Source: a virus
IMG/VR virus record: IMGVR_UViG_3300037963_002293
Location: 25,356-70,295 of that record
Strand: one strand, 5' to 3'
Length of the DNA: 44,940 bases
The notes under the pieces were generated by a model. The model did no database searches. It saw only the letters and a list, made by a program, of their open reading frames with translations, and was not told where the DNA came from. Both the position numbers and the translations under genes were made by a program. Position 1 is the first letter of the stretch; every line of letters begins with the position of its first letter. Below, piece after piece: positions 34,238-41,544 of this stretch.

Positions 34238-35272
34238 ATGGCAACTCAATTATACAACCAAAGTAAAAACCAAGGGGGTCAATTATATTGGCCTTCCAAT
34301 ATAGCGGATCAATATGATTACTTGGAAATGGAAATATTGAGGTTCAGTCAGAGAAATATATTAAAGAGGGATCAAGCGAGAAGATTTGGAAATCAGACAG
34401 CGACTGCTGTTCCAGCAGCAGATACTACTAGTTCTTTAGTTTCTCAAGTAATACCAACGGCACCACAAGAATCTAGTACAACTAAATTAATACCAAAAGG
34501 AAAAATATTATTACCAATTCCAGATAATGTATCTTATACAGATGGTCCACAATGGTCGGATCAATCAGTCGGTGCATTAGGAAGATTTGGAGCACAAGCA
34601 ATTCAAGAAATGATGTCAGGTAATCCTGAACAAGCAACAGATGCTGTTAGAGCAGCTGCAGAAGCGGGAAAGGTTGATGTTGTTAAAAGACTTTTACAAA
34701 GAATCGGTGTTGACCCAAATGCTTTATCTCAAAACATAGCAGGAAAAATTGCAAACCCATATCTACAGCAAGTATTCCAAGGTGTTGGAATGAGACAGTT
34801 TGATTTTAATTGGAAACTTGTGCCTAGAAATGAAGGAGAACAGAAATCAATACATAATATAATAAATGCTCTTCGTAGAAATGTATTACCAGGTTTCTCT
34901 GATAATTTCTCAGAGGGAGTGGGGAGAGATGTAAATGCAATCGGTAATTTACTTTCAGCAGATCTTGCGGCAACAACAAATGCTAACGGTGAAGCCGTCA
35001 CGGGAGGTTTTGCTGGAAGACCTGAAGTTGACAGATGGTTAACACTACCAAATATATTCAATCTTAAATGGAAGTATCAAGGGTCTGAAATAGATTCTCT
35101 ACCAAGACTAAAACAGTGTGTATGCAAAAACATATCTGTTCAATATACTCCAGATGGTGTGTGGGCGACACGTATGATGGATGGAACTCCTCAACCTATT
35201 GCATATAATTTAACAATGTCATTTGGTGAAATGTCTATCATCACAAATTCAGACGTTGCTGACGGTTTCTAA
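34238..35272 (+). CDS. 48: baseplate tail-tube cap protein gp48 (344 aa)
   Basis: One of only two plus-strand genes. 344 residues. The N-terminus is LYWPSNIADQYDYLEMEILR, there is an alanine-rich middle (about 120-165), and the C-terminal half carries the tube-like signature: GMRQFDFNWKLVPRNEGEQ, IHNIINALRRNVLPG, NIFNLKWKYQG and YNLTMSFGEMSIIT. This matches cyanophage gp48, which caps the baseplate hub and nucleates the tail tube. Two bases separate it from gp53, with which it is co-transcribed. Confidence 0.82.
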   Translation: MATQLYNQSKNQGGQLYWPSNIADQYDYLEMEILRFSQRNILKRDQARRFGNQTATAVPAADTTSSLVSQVIPTAPQESSTTKLIPKGKILLPIPDNVSYTDGPQWSDQSVGALGRFGAQAIQEMMSGNPEQATDAVRAAAEAGKVDVVKRLLQRIGVDPNALSQNIAGKIANPYLQQVFQGVGMRQFDFNWKLVPRNEGEQKSIHNIINALRRNVLPGFSDNFSEGVGRDVNAIGNLLSADLAATTNANGEAVTGGFAGRPEVDRWLTLPNIFNLKWKYQGSEIDSLPRLKQCVCKNISVQYTPDGVWATRMMDGTPQPIAYNLTMSFGEMSIITNSDVADGF

Positions 35273-35274
35273 AA

Positions 35275-36024
35275 ATGTTATTCAACTCAACACCCAACTT
35301 TCTATATCCAGACTTTAAAGTAGCTGGTAAGTTTAAACTATCTAAGAATCTATTTCGTAGAGTAAGAGCTAGAGATAGTTTTAATGCAGTGTATGCATCA
35401 TCCAAACAATATACAATTAAACCAGGTGAAACACCAGATTCAATTGCTCATGCTGCATATGATGACCCAGAAAAATTTTGGGCGATCTTGTTATTGAATA
35501 ACATAACCAATATGAATACAGAATGGCCTCTGGATCATGATCAGATGGATGTTTATATTAATGAAAAATATGGTTCTACATCAGACGACCCAAGACACTG
35601 GGAAACAACAGAGATAAAAGACAGTAAACAAAACATAGTGTTAGAAGCTGGTATCGTAGTAGAAATGTATACCAATAGCACTACACAAAAACAGTCTGGA
35701 TATTATCCTAAAGTTTTTAATCAAGCAGCAAATAGTGGTAATGGTGCTTTTGAAACCTGGTCATTTACATATCGAGATGTAACATCGTTCAATGATCAAG
35801 ATGAACCAGCTACATTTGTTGATACTACTGTAACAGCTCAACAGAATTTAACTAAGGTCACGAACAGAGAATATGAATACTCATTAAATGAATTGAAAAA
35901 ACTTATATACTTACCTACGACTCTTGCTATAAGTATTATGGAAGATGAAATTGCAGGGTTACTAGAATACAGTACAGAATATAAGATTACTGATGACGGA
36001 TATAGAATTTCAGAAAAGGTATAA
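35275..36024 (+). CDS. 53: baseplate wedge protein gp53 (249 aa)
   Basis: The N-terminus MLFNSTPNFLYPDFK is followed by the LysM-like core of the gp53 family: YTIKPGETPDSIAHAAYDDP, EKFWAILLLNNI (residues about 47-77), and WPLDHDQMDVYINEKYG. gp53 joins baseplate wedges during assembly. It is longer than T4 gp53, with an extra C-terminal region (about 110-249) rich in aromatic residues and including YEYSLNELKKLIYLPTT. The gene ends four bases before a strong terminator shared with gp32, which converges from the other side. Confidence 0.85.
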   Translation: MLFNSTPNFLYPDFKVAGKFKLSKNLFRRVRARDSFNAVYASSKQYTIKPGETPDSIAHAAYDDPEKFWAILLLNNITNMNTEWPLDHDQMDVYINEKYGSTSDDPRHWETTEIKDSKQNIVLEAGIVVEMYTNSTTQKQSGYYPKVFNQAANSGNGAFETWSFTYRDVTSFNDQDEPATFVDTTVTAQQNLTKVTNREYEYSLNELKKLIYLPTTLAISIMEDEIAGLLEYSTEYKITDDGYRISEKV

Positions 36025-36027
36025 AAA

Positions 36028-36049
36028 AAGGGGGTCCTAAGACCCCCTT
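36028..36049. terminator. bidirectional terminator between gp53 and gp32
   Basis: Perfect 9-bp stem AAGGGGGTC/GACCCCCTT with CTAA loop. The T run is long on the minus strand (serving gp32) and short on the plus strand (serving gp53). Confidence 0.93.
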
Positions 36050-36053
36050 CTTA

Positions 36054-37004
36054 TTAGTCATCAAACTCAGCAAGGTTTGCAAAGAAACTCAGTGCATCGT
36101 CATCATCAGTTGATTCGCGTGGTTTAACTTCCTCACGAACTGGTTCTGGTGTTGGTGGAGTAACACGAGCAGACATTGTGATGTCAGGTGCATTGAATCC
36201 ACGACCTTCAGACATATCTTCTAGTTCGTTCTCTTCAGTCTCCATGTCAACACGAGGTTGTTTCTTGGTGTTTAACACAGTGTTCAAACGTTTCTGAAGT
36301 TCTTCATAAGTCTTGAAGTTTGAAGCATCAGTGAACGCAGAAAGAGAATGAGTCTTAGAATAGATTTCCTCTAGTTGACTATCTTCAAAGTTACCAAGAG
36401 TAGATACAGATGCAAACTCAGAAGAATCATAGTTCCAGTAACCTGCAACTTTCTTGATCTTCAGTTTGAAGTCAGCACCCTGCCAGAAATCAAAAGGATT
36501 GATTGGGGTTTCATCTTCAAACTCAGGTTGCATTGCACCGATGATCTTATCATAGATCTTCTTACCGAACTTGTACAAGAACACTTGTCCTTCATTCTCT
36601 GGATGCAGAGGATCACGAACGACATAGATGTTGCTGTAGTAAGACAGTTTGCGTTTCTGTTTACGTGCAATTTCTTTATCAGAGTCACGACCACTGTTCC
36701 AGAGTTCGCGATTCAGTTCTCCAATAGGATCAGACTTGTTAATCGTAGTCAACGAATTTTCAATATACCATCCTCCGGGTCCTTGGAATGCGTGACTAAA
36801 AACTTTAGCCCAAGGAAGATCTTCCCCTTCAGGTGCGGGAAGGAAACGGATCACAGCGTAACCATTACCAGACTTATCCATCTCGGGTTTCCAGAAACGA
36901 TCATCACTCGATGATCCTTGTTGTGTACTCGCAACTTTCTCTAGTTCGCGAGTCAGTTTCTCAAAAGATGAATTGGAATTTTTCTTGAGTGCAGCAAAAG
37001 ACAT
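36054..37004 (-). CDS. 32: single-stranded DNA-binding protein gp32, cysteine-free (316 aa)
   Basis: Start at the ATG 37004 (MSFAALKKNSNSSFEKL) with a GGAG Shine-Dalgarno, rather than 16 codons upstream. The core is GYAVIRFLPAPEGEDLPWAK, HAFQGPGGWYIEN and IYVVRDPLHPENEGQVFLYK, the T4 gp32 fold, and it ends in the acidic tail DDDDALSFFANLAEFDD that recruits replication proteins. T4 gp32 binds zinc through one His and three Cys. This protein contains no cysteine at all; the region has INKSDPIGELNRELWNS instead. The basic LAST-like stretch (KKNSNSS) at the N-terminus supports cooperative binding. It has its own promoter and a leader hairpin. Confidence 0.93.
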   Translation of the reverse strand: MSFAALKKNSNSSFEKLTRELEKVASTQQGSSSDDRFWKPEMDKSGNGYAVIRFLPAPEGEDLPWAKVFSHAFQGPGGWYIENSLTTINKSDPIGELNRELWNSGRDSDKEIARKQKRKLSYYSNIYVVRDPLHPENEGQVFLYKFGKKIYDKIIGAMQPEFEDETPINPFDFWQGADFKLKIKKVAGYWNYDSSEFASVSTLGNFEDSQLEEIYSKTHSLSAFTDASNFKTYEELQKRLNTVLNTKKQPRVDMETEENELEDMSEGRGFNAPDITMSARVTPPTPEPVREEVKPRESTDDDDALSFFANLAEFDD

Positions 37005-37038
37005 GTGTATTCTCCGTATTTGTAAGTATTTGGCCTTT

Positions 37039-37052
37039 GTGGTTTTGACCAC
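37039..37052 (-). promoter_or_regulatory. gp32 leader hairpin GTGGTCAAAACCAC
   Basis: Perfect 5-bp stem with CAAA loop in the gp32 5' untranslated region, 6 bases after the -10 box and 34 bases before the ATG. In T4, gp32 represses its own translation by binding the leader. This is a plausible site for that, or a DNA operator. Confidence 0.55.
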
Positions 37053-37058
37053 CTAGTT

Positions 37059-37087
37059 ATTATACCAGATGGACGGGGATCAGTCAA
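37059..37087 (-). promoter_or_regulatory. sigma70-type promoter for gp32
   Basis: TTGACT (37082-37087), 17-base spacer, TATAAT (37059-37064), with an extended -10 TGG. The -35 box includes the TGA stop of the DUF1825-like gene. Confidence 0.85.
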
Positions 37088-37419
37088 CCACCTTTGTGCA
37101 TTGACTGTTTCATCCTTTCAATATCGGATTTCATCCGCCGAAAGGACTCGGTGACATCTGTTTCACCCTCGACAGCTACAAGAGGGAATGACATATTCAA
37201 AAACGTGACAAATTCTTGTGCGTCTTCTTCACTAGAATATTTAGCACGAAAATAAATCATCTCCTGTAGTTCAATCATACGAGATACTTTGTTTAAGTAG
37301 AGCTCTAGTCCTTCTGGAGATTTAAACTTTGCAGATCCCATGAGGTCAACAATGTCCTCATAAGTTTGCATCATTTCTGCAGCTTCAGAACGAACTATTT
37401 CATTGTCGAAGAATTGCAT
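37084..37419 (-). CDS. DUF1825-like cyanobacterial-type protein (111 aa)
   Basis: The start MQFFDNEIVRSEAAEMMQTY, then LELYLNKVSRMIELQEMIYF, matches the cyanobacterial DUF1825 family (FFDSEIVQ.EA..L...Y..L), small helical proteins of unknown function that are widespread in the hosts. It is therefore probably a host-derived gene. It starts inside gp59 (25-base overlap), and its stop is part of the gp32 promoter. A helical C-terminus (FRRMKSDIERMKQSM) may mediate oligomerisation. Position between gp59 and gp32 suggests expression with replication genes. Confidence 0.72.
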   Translation of the reverse strand: MQFFDNEIVRSEAAEMMQTYEDIVDLMGSAKFKSPEGLELYLNKVSRMIELQEMIYFRAKYSSEEDAQEFVTFLNMSFPLVAVEGETDVTESFRRMKSDIERMKQSMHKGG

Positions 37420-37997
37420 AACTTTAACAGAATACCTTTATATTTAGACTTGTCCACTGATAGGAATGGTTCGTATTTTACTACCTTCTTTTTGATCTCC
37501 GGCCAAACAATGGGATCAGCAATACTAGAAGTAAAATATGGAACGTAGTTAACCAAGGTGTTTAGAATTACCATGGTTTCTATACAAACATTACCGGATA
37601 AATGTTCTCTCAATATAATTGGATGTTTGCCATCATGGACTTTGAACAATGAATCTAAACTGTCATTATCATCAAGTAAAGATTCTAATTCTTGTTTAAA
37701 ATTAAATGACATACTCTGGATTTTATTTTTCCATCCAGCGTATGTCTTTGATTTGTGGATTGAGATATTACCTATCCAGGTATTTTCGTTTTCTATAAAG
37801 TGACTTACAAAAAACTCTATGATCTCTTCCCTATTAAATTTTGTACCTAGTTTTTTAAAGAAATACCTATCGTTTCTTTTTTCAAATGAAGATAGACTCG
37901 CTCTAGACTTACCATTAAAAGTAAAGAAGTTGTATGTATCTTTGGTGAAATGTAGTTTTAGAGCGAGGTATATCTTGTAAACCTCGTACCCATCCAT
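37395..37997 (-). CDS. 59: replicative helicase loader gp59 (200 aa)
   Basis: 200 residues. MDGYEVYKIYLALKLHF, then RYFFKKLGTKFNREEIIEFF, NTWIGNIS, and the C-terminal EPFLSVDKSKYKGILLKLC line up by eye with T4 gp59 (DGKSVYKLYLMIKQH, KYFFQKLSEKY, AWIGDIS, ILNIDSQKAKNVFIE). gp59 loads the gp41 helicase onto gp32-coated forked DNA. It starts one base after gp33, and gp32 lies just downstream, so partner genes are adjacent. Confidence 0.85.
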   Translation of the reverse strand: MDGYEVYKIYLALKLHFTKDTYNFFTFNGKSRASLSSFEKRNDRYFFKKLGTKFNREEIIEFFVSHFIENENTWIGNISIHKSKTYAGWKNKIQSMSFNFKQELESLLDDNDSLDSLFKVHDGKHPIILREHLSGNVCIETMVILNTLVNYVPYFTSSIADPIVWPEIKKKVVKYEPFLSVDKSKYKGILLKLCNSSTMK

Positions 37998-37998
37998 A

Positions 37999-38268
37999 TC
38001 AAATAGGCAATTTTGCCCGAGAAGATCTTTTCATAAATGATAACCTTTGAGCATCATACTTAAGTTTTTCTTTCAATGTCTTAGACAACAACTTTGGTAC
38101 TGATTCAAACTCAATCTCATTCTCTTCGCAGAAAGTAAGAATAGCTTCAATGTAATTCAGTTCTCCATTGCTAGACTTTACAATGTTTTCGATCTCCATA
38201 GAAAACTTACTGGAAGTCATGAACTTTTCTTCAAGAACTTCGTTGATAGCTTCTTTACTTTTATTCAT
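37999..38268 (-). CDS. 33: late transcription co-activator gp33-like (89 aa)
   Basis: Start taken at ATG 38268 (MNKSKEAINEVLEEKF), overlapping the exonuclease by 8 bases. The longer frame lies wholly inside that gene. The body IENIVKSSNGELNYIEAILT, FCEENEIEFESVPKLLS resembles T4 gp33 (MVEEFDMSYLEATTAFLEEN). In T4, gp33 bridges RNA polymerase and the sliding clamp so that the late sigma can work at TATAAATA promoters. The late boxes in this window agree with such a system. It ends with a basic tail (KRSSRAKLPI) in place of the T4 hydrophobic clamp-binding tail. Confidence 0.78.
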   Translation of the reverse strand: MNKSKEAINEVLEEKFMTSSKFSMEIENIVKSSNGELNYIEAILTFCEENEIEFESVPKLLSKTLKEKLKYDAQRLSFMKRSSRAKLPI

Positions 38269-38923
38269 GAGCAAACTTCCACTCTCGTATATACTGAGTA
38301 AGTTTTCTAATGTATTCTTTTTTGTGATACTTTTCATAGACAACGCATTCTCCATTTTCACAGGACATAATGATAACAAGTTTCTTGACTATTATACCAG
38401 TTAACTCGTATAACATGCAAGCGTATGCAACAGCTTGCACAAAATAACCCTCAATCCATTCTTCAGGTTTGGGTTTCTCTGAAGTTTTGAAATCAATTAC
38501 TGCAAGTTCACCGTTGTACTCAGCAATGCAATCAACGGTTCCTGCAATACCTAACTTAAAACTATATAGGGGAGTTTCTAGTGCATGAATATTATCTATC
38601 TTATTTAATTCTGGTTTAGCAAACTTAAATAAGAATTCTGATAATGGTTGAACCTTTGGCAGTTCTTCATTCTTCAAATAATATTCAGTAAGGGTGTGCA
38701 TACCAGTACCCCGACTAGCAGCACGTCTAGACTTTCGATTAGCTGCTTCTTCACCTACACGTCTTCTCCATGCCGCAATAGATTTAGCAGACTGGAAACT
38801 AGTCACGGTAGTAACAGAGACTAGTTTCTTATCCTCATGACCAGGGACTTTGTAGTATCTCTTACCATCAATAGTTTCTCTTGTTAACTTATCAGGTAAG
38901 TTCACCTGTACATGATTGAACAT
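38261..38923 (-). CDS. PD-(D/E)XK exonuclease (220 aa)
   Basis: 220 residues with the RecB-like nuclease signature: Glu116 in ALETPLYS, Asp131 in GTVDCIAEYNG, VIDFKTSEK (Asp144, Lys146), and Q163...Y167 in VQAVAYA, i.e. the GxxD...(V)IDxKT...Q...AY set of MGME1/RecB-type exonucleases found in cyanophages. The likely role is processing host or phage DNA ends, in recombination or host DNA breakdown. It overlaps phoH by one base (TGATG) upstream and gp33 by 8 bases downstream. The YKVPGHEDKKLVSVTTVTSF opening is typical of this cyanophage family. Confidence 0.85.
   Translation of the reverse strand: MFNHVQVNLPDKLTRETIDGKRYYKVPGHEDKKLVSVTTVTSFQSAKSIAAWRRRVGEEAANRKSRRAASRGTGMHTLTEYYLKNEELPKVQPLSEFLFKFAKPELNKIDNIHALETPLYSFKLGIAGTVDCIAEYNGELAVIDFKTSEKPKPEEWIEGYFVQAVAYACMLYELTGIIVKKLVIIMSCENGECVVYEKYHKKEYIRKLTQYIREWKFAHE
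38391..38420 (-). promoter_or_regulatory. possible internal promoter before gp33/gp59
   Basis: TTGCAT (38415-38420), 18-base spacer, TATAAT (38391-38396) with an extended TGG, inside the exonuclease gene. The -10 context CTGGTATAATA matches that of the gp32 promoter. Confidence 0.35.
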
Positions 38924-39675
38924 CAGAACCCTAGACTAATTTTACTGACAAGATAACTCTTGATTAGACCAGAGCGAACAATATCATCAACACCAAACTC
39001 AGTCATACCAAACTCATCCATCAAGCGAAGGATACTCATGAAATCTAAGATACCATTCTTCTCATTTGCTTTGACAAGATCAGTTTGTTGAACATCACCA
39101 CAGAACATGATCTTAGAATCTTCACCAACACGAGTGATAATAGAATCAAGTTCATGGAAGTTCAGGTTCTGACACTCATCAACAATGATAATAGCACGAT
39201 CAAATGTAGTACCACGGATGAATGAAGTAGACCAGAAAGAGATAGTCTCTTGAGTCTTCAGATTACCATACAACATTTCAAATGAATTATCATCTGGCAT
39301 TTCAAACATGAACTTCACCATATTCTTATATGGAATCTGGTAAAGAGATGACTTATCTTCATGGTCACCAGGTAGGAAACCAATCTCCCTTGTGGATACT
39401 AGAGATCTGACCACATAAACTTTATCATATGGACTATCTTCCTTTAGAACTTCTCTTAGAGCAAGATAAAGACCGATAAAAGTTTTACCAGTACCAGCAG
39501 CACCGAACATGAAAAGATTTTTATCCGCTTCCCAGTCAGCAAATACCTTTTCTTGAGCTGGTGTTAATGGTTCAACACCAACCAGCATATCAGAGTTAAT
39601 TGGTTTCCTGCGTTTCATTTGTTTTGCAGACATACCATTAATATCTGGTGTAGTTTTCTTTCTCGATCTTGGCAT
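38923..39675 (-). CDS. phoH: PhoH-like ATPase (250 aa)
   Basis: Walker A GAAGTGKT at residues 58-65, Walker B IIIVDECQN at about 162-170, and downstream FCGDVQQTDL (sensor-type motif). This is the PhoH P-loop family, a near-universal cyanophage gene. Host PhoH belongs to the phosphate-starvation regulon and has been linked to RNA metabolism, but its job in phage is unsettled. It starts at 39675 (MPRSRKKTTPDINGM) with a basic N-terminus. Two bases separate it from the 79-aa gene upstream. Confidence 0.92.
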   Translation of the reverse strand: MPRSRKKTTPDINGMSAKQMKRRKPINSDMLVGVEPLTPAQEKVFADWEADKNLFMFGAAGTGKTFIGLYLALREVLKEDSPYDKVYVVRSLVSTREIGFLPGDHEDKSSLYQIPYKNMVKFMFEMPDDNSFEMLYGNLKTQETISFWSTSFIRGTTFDRAIIIVDECQNLNFHELDSIITRVGEDSKIMFCGDVQQTDLVKANEKNGILDFMSILRLMDEFGMTEFGVDDIVRSGLIKSYLVSKISLGF

Positions 39676-39677
39676 AC

Positions 39678-39917
39678 TTAGAATCCCTGAATTGTAGAAC
39701 CGTAATGTCCTTTTTTAATGTTGTTAATTTTTGTCTGAAGATCTCCTGGAACTTTGTTCCTCCAATCTCCAACTTCACTGACAGAAGAAGCACATCCTAC
39801 TGACCAGTCTTTGTCCCAGTCAGGATTTTCATCCTTCCAGACACAATATTCTTTCATGGTCATTGAGAGTTCTTTCTTCTCTCCAGTGGTTTTATTTATT
39901 ACTGGGTATGTTGGCAT
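39678..39917 (-). CDS. small MPTYxxxN protein (79 aa)
   Basis: 79 residues from ATG 39917 (2 bases after the upstream stop). It starts MPTYPVINKTTGEKKELSMT, then KEYCVWKDENPDWDKDWSVG. The opening resembles FmdB-type zinc-ribbon proteins of phages and bacteria (MPTY.F......GE..E), but the CxxC knuckles are missing; the two cysteines (in YCVW and GCAS) are not arranged as a zinc ribbon. Function unknown. It is co-transcribed with phoH. Confidence 0.75.
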   Translation of the reverse strand: MPTYPVINKTTGEKKELSMTMKEYCVWKDENPDWDKDWSVGCASSVSEVGDWRNKVPGDLQTKINNIKKGHYGSTIQGF

Positions 39918-39919
39918 AG

Positions 39920-40438
39920 TTAAATCCAATCTGGTTTGCGGGACGGGTCACGAAGATAATTAGATGCAACCCAAGGTTTGCTGCTAATGTACATTTTGTA
40001 AGCAGTAAAAGTATCAATGCTTGTGTCAAGTTTAAACTCATCGGGCATTGCTCTGACGAATGGTGTTAGTTTTGATAGATGAATTGCATCTATCGGAAAG
40101 AGTTTGTCTGCATGTGCAAGTGTAGATAGACAGGAATGAATTTTCTGATATCTATTAGAGTATTCTGCACATAGTGCAAGTCCATGTCTGATTAACCACC
40201 TATGGTTTTGTACGGTTTCATTAGCCCATACAGTGCATGGATGATGACGGAATGCACCTTTATCAGTTTTATATGGTTCACCATTCGCTTTGGGAAGAGT
40301 TCCATATCCACGACCCCATTTGTCAGATGCAACAATAGATAGCATTTGACAGCATTCAAGTGGCATCTTAACAACGTGTTTATCAGGGAGAACTTTAGCA
40401 CATTCAATTGGATCAGGGTCAGTAACAAAAATGTTCAT
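39920..40438 (-). CDS. conserved-looking phage protein with DPxxxAxxLxDKHVVKMPLE motif (172 aa)
   Basis: Starts MNIFVTDPDPIECAKVLPDK, then HVVKMPLECCQMLS, with later HHPCTVWANETVQNHRWLIR and PFVRAMPDEFK. The N-terminal D.DP...A..L.DKHVVKM..E pattern is familiar from unnamed proteins of many tailed phages. The histidines and tryptophans look conserved and could form a nucleotide- or metal-binding site. I cannot name the activity; some such proteins are loosely labelled as DNA glycosylase-like, which I would not transfer here. It lies in the nucleotide metabolism cluster next to thyX. Confidence 0.78.
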   Translation of the reverse strand: MNIFVTDPDPIECAKVLPDKHVVKMPLECCQMLSIVASDKWGRGYGTLPKANGEPYKTDKGAFRHHPCTVWANETVQNHRWLIRHGLALCAEYSNRYQKIHSCLSTLAHADKLFPIDAIHLSKLTPFVRAMPDEFKLDTSIDTFTAYKMYISSKPWVASNYLRDPSRKPDWI

Positions 40439-40443
40439 AATGT

Positions 40444-40578
40444 TTATGAGTCAGGAGTAATTCTGAATCTATGGTCATCAGGATTTTGTTTCCTTATCTT
40501 CTTAAGGATACCATATGCTTGTTCATATGTCAATGAATGATGATACGGTATCCAAGTATCACTTTTTCTTATCTCCAC
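40444..40578 (-). CDS. small protein downstream of thyX (about 44 aa, start uncertain)
   Basis: The frame ends at 40444, 5 bases before the next ATG. Read from the GTG at 40578 it gives a 44-aa product beginning (V)EIRKSDTWIPYHHSL and ending PDDHRFRITPDS, with good protein-like composition. The only ATG (40680) would overlap thyX by 122 bases and its extra residues look like shadow coding, so a GTG or CTG start near the thyX stop is more likely. A GGAG lies 13 bases upstream. Function unknown. Confidence 0.5.
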   Translation of the reverse strand: MEIRKSDTWIPYHHSLTYEQAYGILKKIRKQNPDDHRFRITPDS

Positions 40579-41230
40579 TCGATACAGTCCACTCCAGTGC
40601 CTCTGCAACTGTTGGGAACTGTTCGATAAAGATTTGTTTACAGGATTCTGCGACTTGCATGTGTTCTTTTTGTGTTCCATTTGCAGACCTCAGGGAGATG
40701 TAATGGATCCAAGAACGGCAAGAACCAGTCATGTAGATTCTTGTAGGTACACAGAGGGGTAGCACATTACGAGCACATTCCTTTGCAACACCATGTCCAA
40801 GCATTTGTTCATACAGTGCCATAGATGAATCAAACAGAGTTTGCATCTGCATCTCAAGTTTCTGTTGAACAAATGGATCAAGATCATCTATACTATTCTG
40901 ACGGTTCTTGTCATCTTGACGGCGGAGTTCTGGGAGAGGGATTTTCTCACCAAGTAAAGTAGAACTTGCGTACCTTTGACTAAACTCCTGAAATGTAAAG
41001 CTACGATGTCTCAAAATTTGGGCTGCAATAGCCCGGGTAGTTTCAATTTCCAAAGTCATTGTACTTTGTTCAAACACAGACCAGTGATTGTGTTTAATAC
41101 AATAACTGAGAAGTCTTGCATACTTTTCGTTATCCTGATTGGATGGATTAGAGACTCTAGCAATATATGCCATTGTCTGTTCAGCATCAGGTGTAACAGA
41201 AACTAGTTTTGCATTCATTTTTGAAGTCAT
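40559..41230 (-). CDS. thyX: flavin-dependent thymidylate synthase ThyX (223 aa)
   Basis: The ThyX signature RHRx7S is present: RHRSFTFQEFS (residues 74-84 from the chosen start), and the FAD/dUMP-binding C-terminal half has LPLCVPTRIYMTGSCRSWIH. The start is taken at ATG 41230 (MTSKMNAKLVSV), 2 bases after the upstream stop; the frame extends 15 codons further into that gene. ThyX makes dTMP from dUMP with methylene-tetrahydrofolate and reduced FAD. It supplies thymidylate for phage replication and is typical of cyanophages and their hosts. Confidence 0.93.
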   Translation of the reverse strand: MTSKMNAKLVSVTPDAEQTMAYIARVSNPSNQDNEKYARLLSYCIKHNHWSVFEQSTMTLEIETTRAIAAQILRHRSFTFQEFSQRYASSTLLGEKIPLPELRRQDDKNRQNSIDDLDPFVQQKLEMQMQTLFDSSMALYEQMLGHGVAKECARNVLPLCVPTRIYMTGSCRSWIHYISLRSANGTQKEHMQVAESCKQIFIEQFPTVAEALEWTVSSGDKKK

Positions 41231-41232
41231 AA

Positions 41233-41535
41233 TCACTTTTTCTTTTTGTTGTCTTCTTTTTGGGTGTACCCCCATAGTTTAGCGGGAACTGAACCATCGG
41301 TCCATCCGATGTCCTTTACAACATCACCATATTTGTCGTAGTAGGCATTGAAGATATCAATCTTTGATCCCATAACCACATCATACCACACCTCACTTCC
41401 GTTGTCACACTTTACTAAGTATGAGCTTCGAGGCAGAGTTTTATCTTTAGCGGCTGAAGGATCACAGTTTATATGAATACAGATAACACTATATACGGAT
41501 TTGAAATTAGCTACATCAGCGCTTGATAATACCAT
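41233..41535 (-). CDS. small protein of unknown function (100 aa)
   Basis: 100 residues: SSADVANFKSVYSVICIHIN, then SSYLVKCDNGSEVWYDVVMG and a very lysine-rich end (KEDNKKKK). No membrane segment and no recognised family. ATG 41535 has a good AGGAG 8 bases upstream. It lies between the 150-aa gene and thyX in a tight run (2 bases to thyX), so it is expressed with nucleotide metabolism genes. Function unknown. Confidence 0.75.
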   Translation of the reverse strand: MVLSSADVANFKSVYSVICIHINCDPSAAKDKTLPRSSYLVKCDNGSEVWYDVVMGSKIDIFNAYYDKYGDVVKDIGWTDGSVPAKLWGYTQKEDNKKKK

Positions 41536-41544
41536 ATGTTTCTC

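Noticed and set aside
36375-36914. 179-codon plus-strand frame opposite gp32
   Set aside because: Antisense to a clearly identified gp32; no promoter or protein-like motifs.
38269-38379. Longer N-terminus for gp33 (start 38379)
   Set aside because: Lies entirely inside the exonuclease gene; the ATG at 38268 gives the expected gp33-like protein.
40579-40680. ATG start at 40680 for the small gene after thyX
   Set aside because: It would overlap thyX by 122 bases and the extra residues look like thyX shadow coding.
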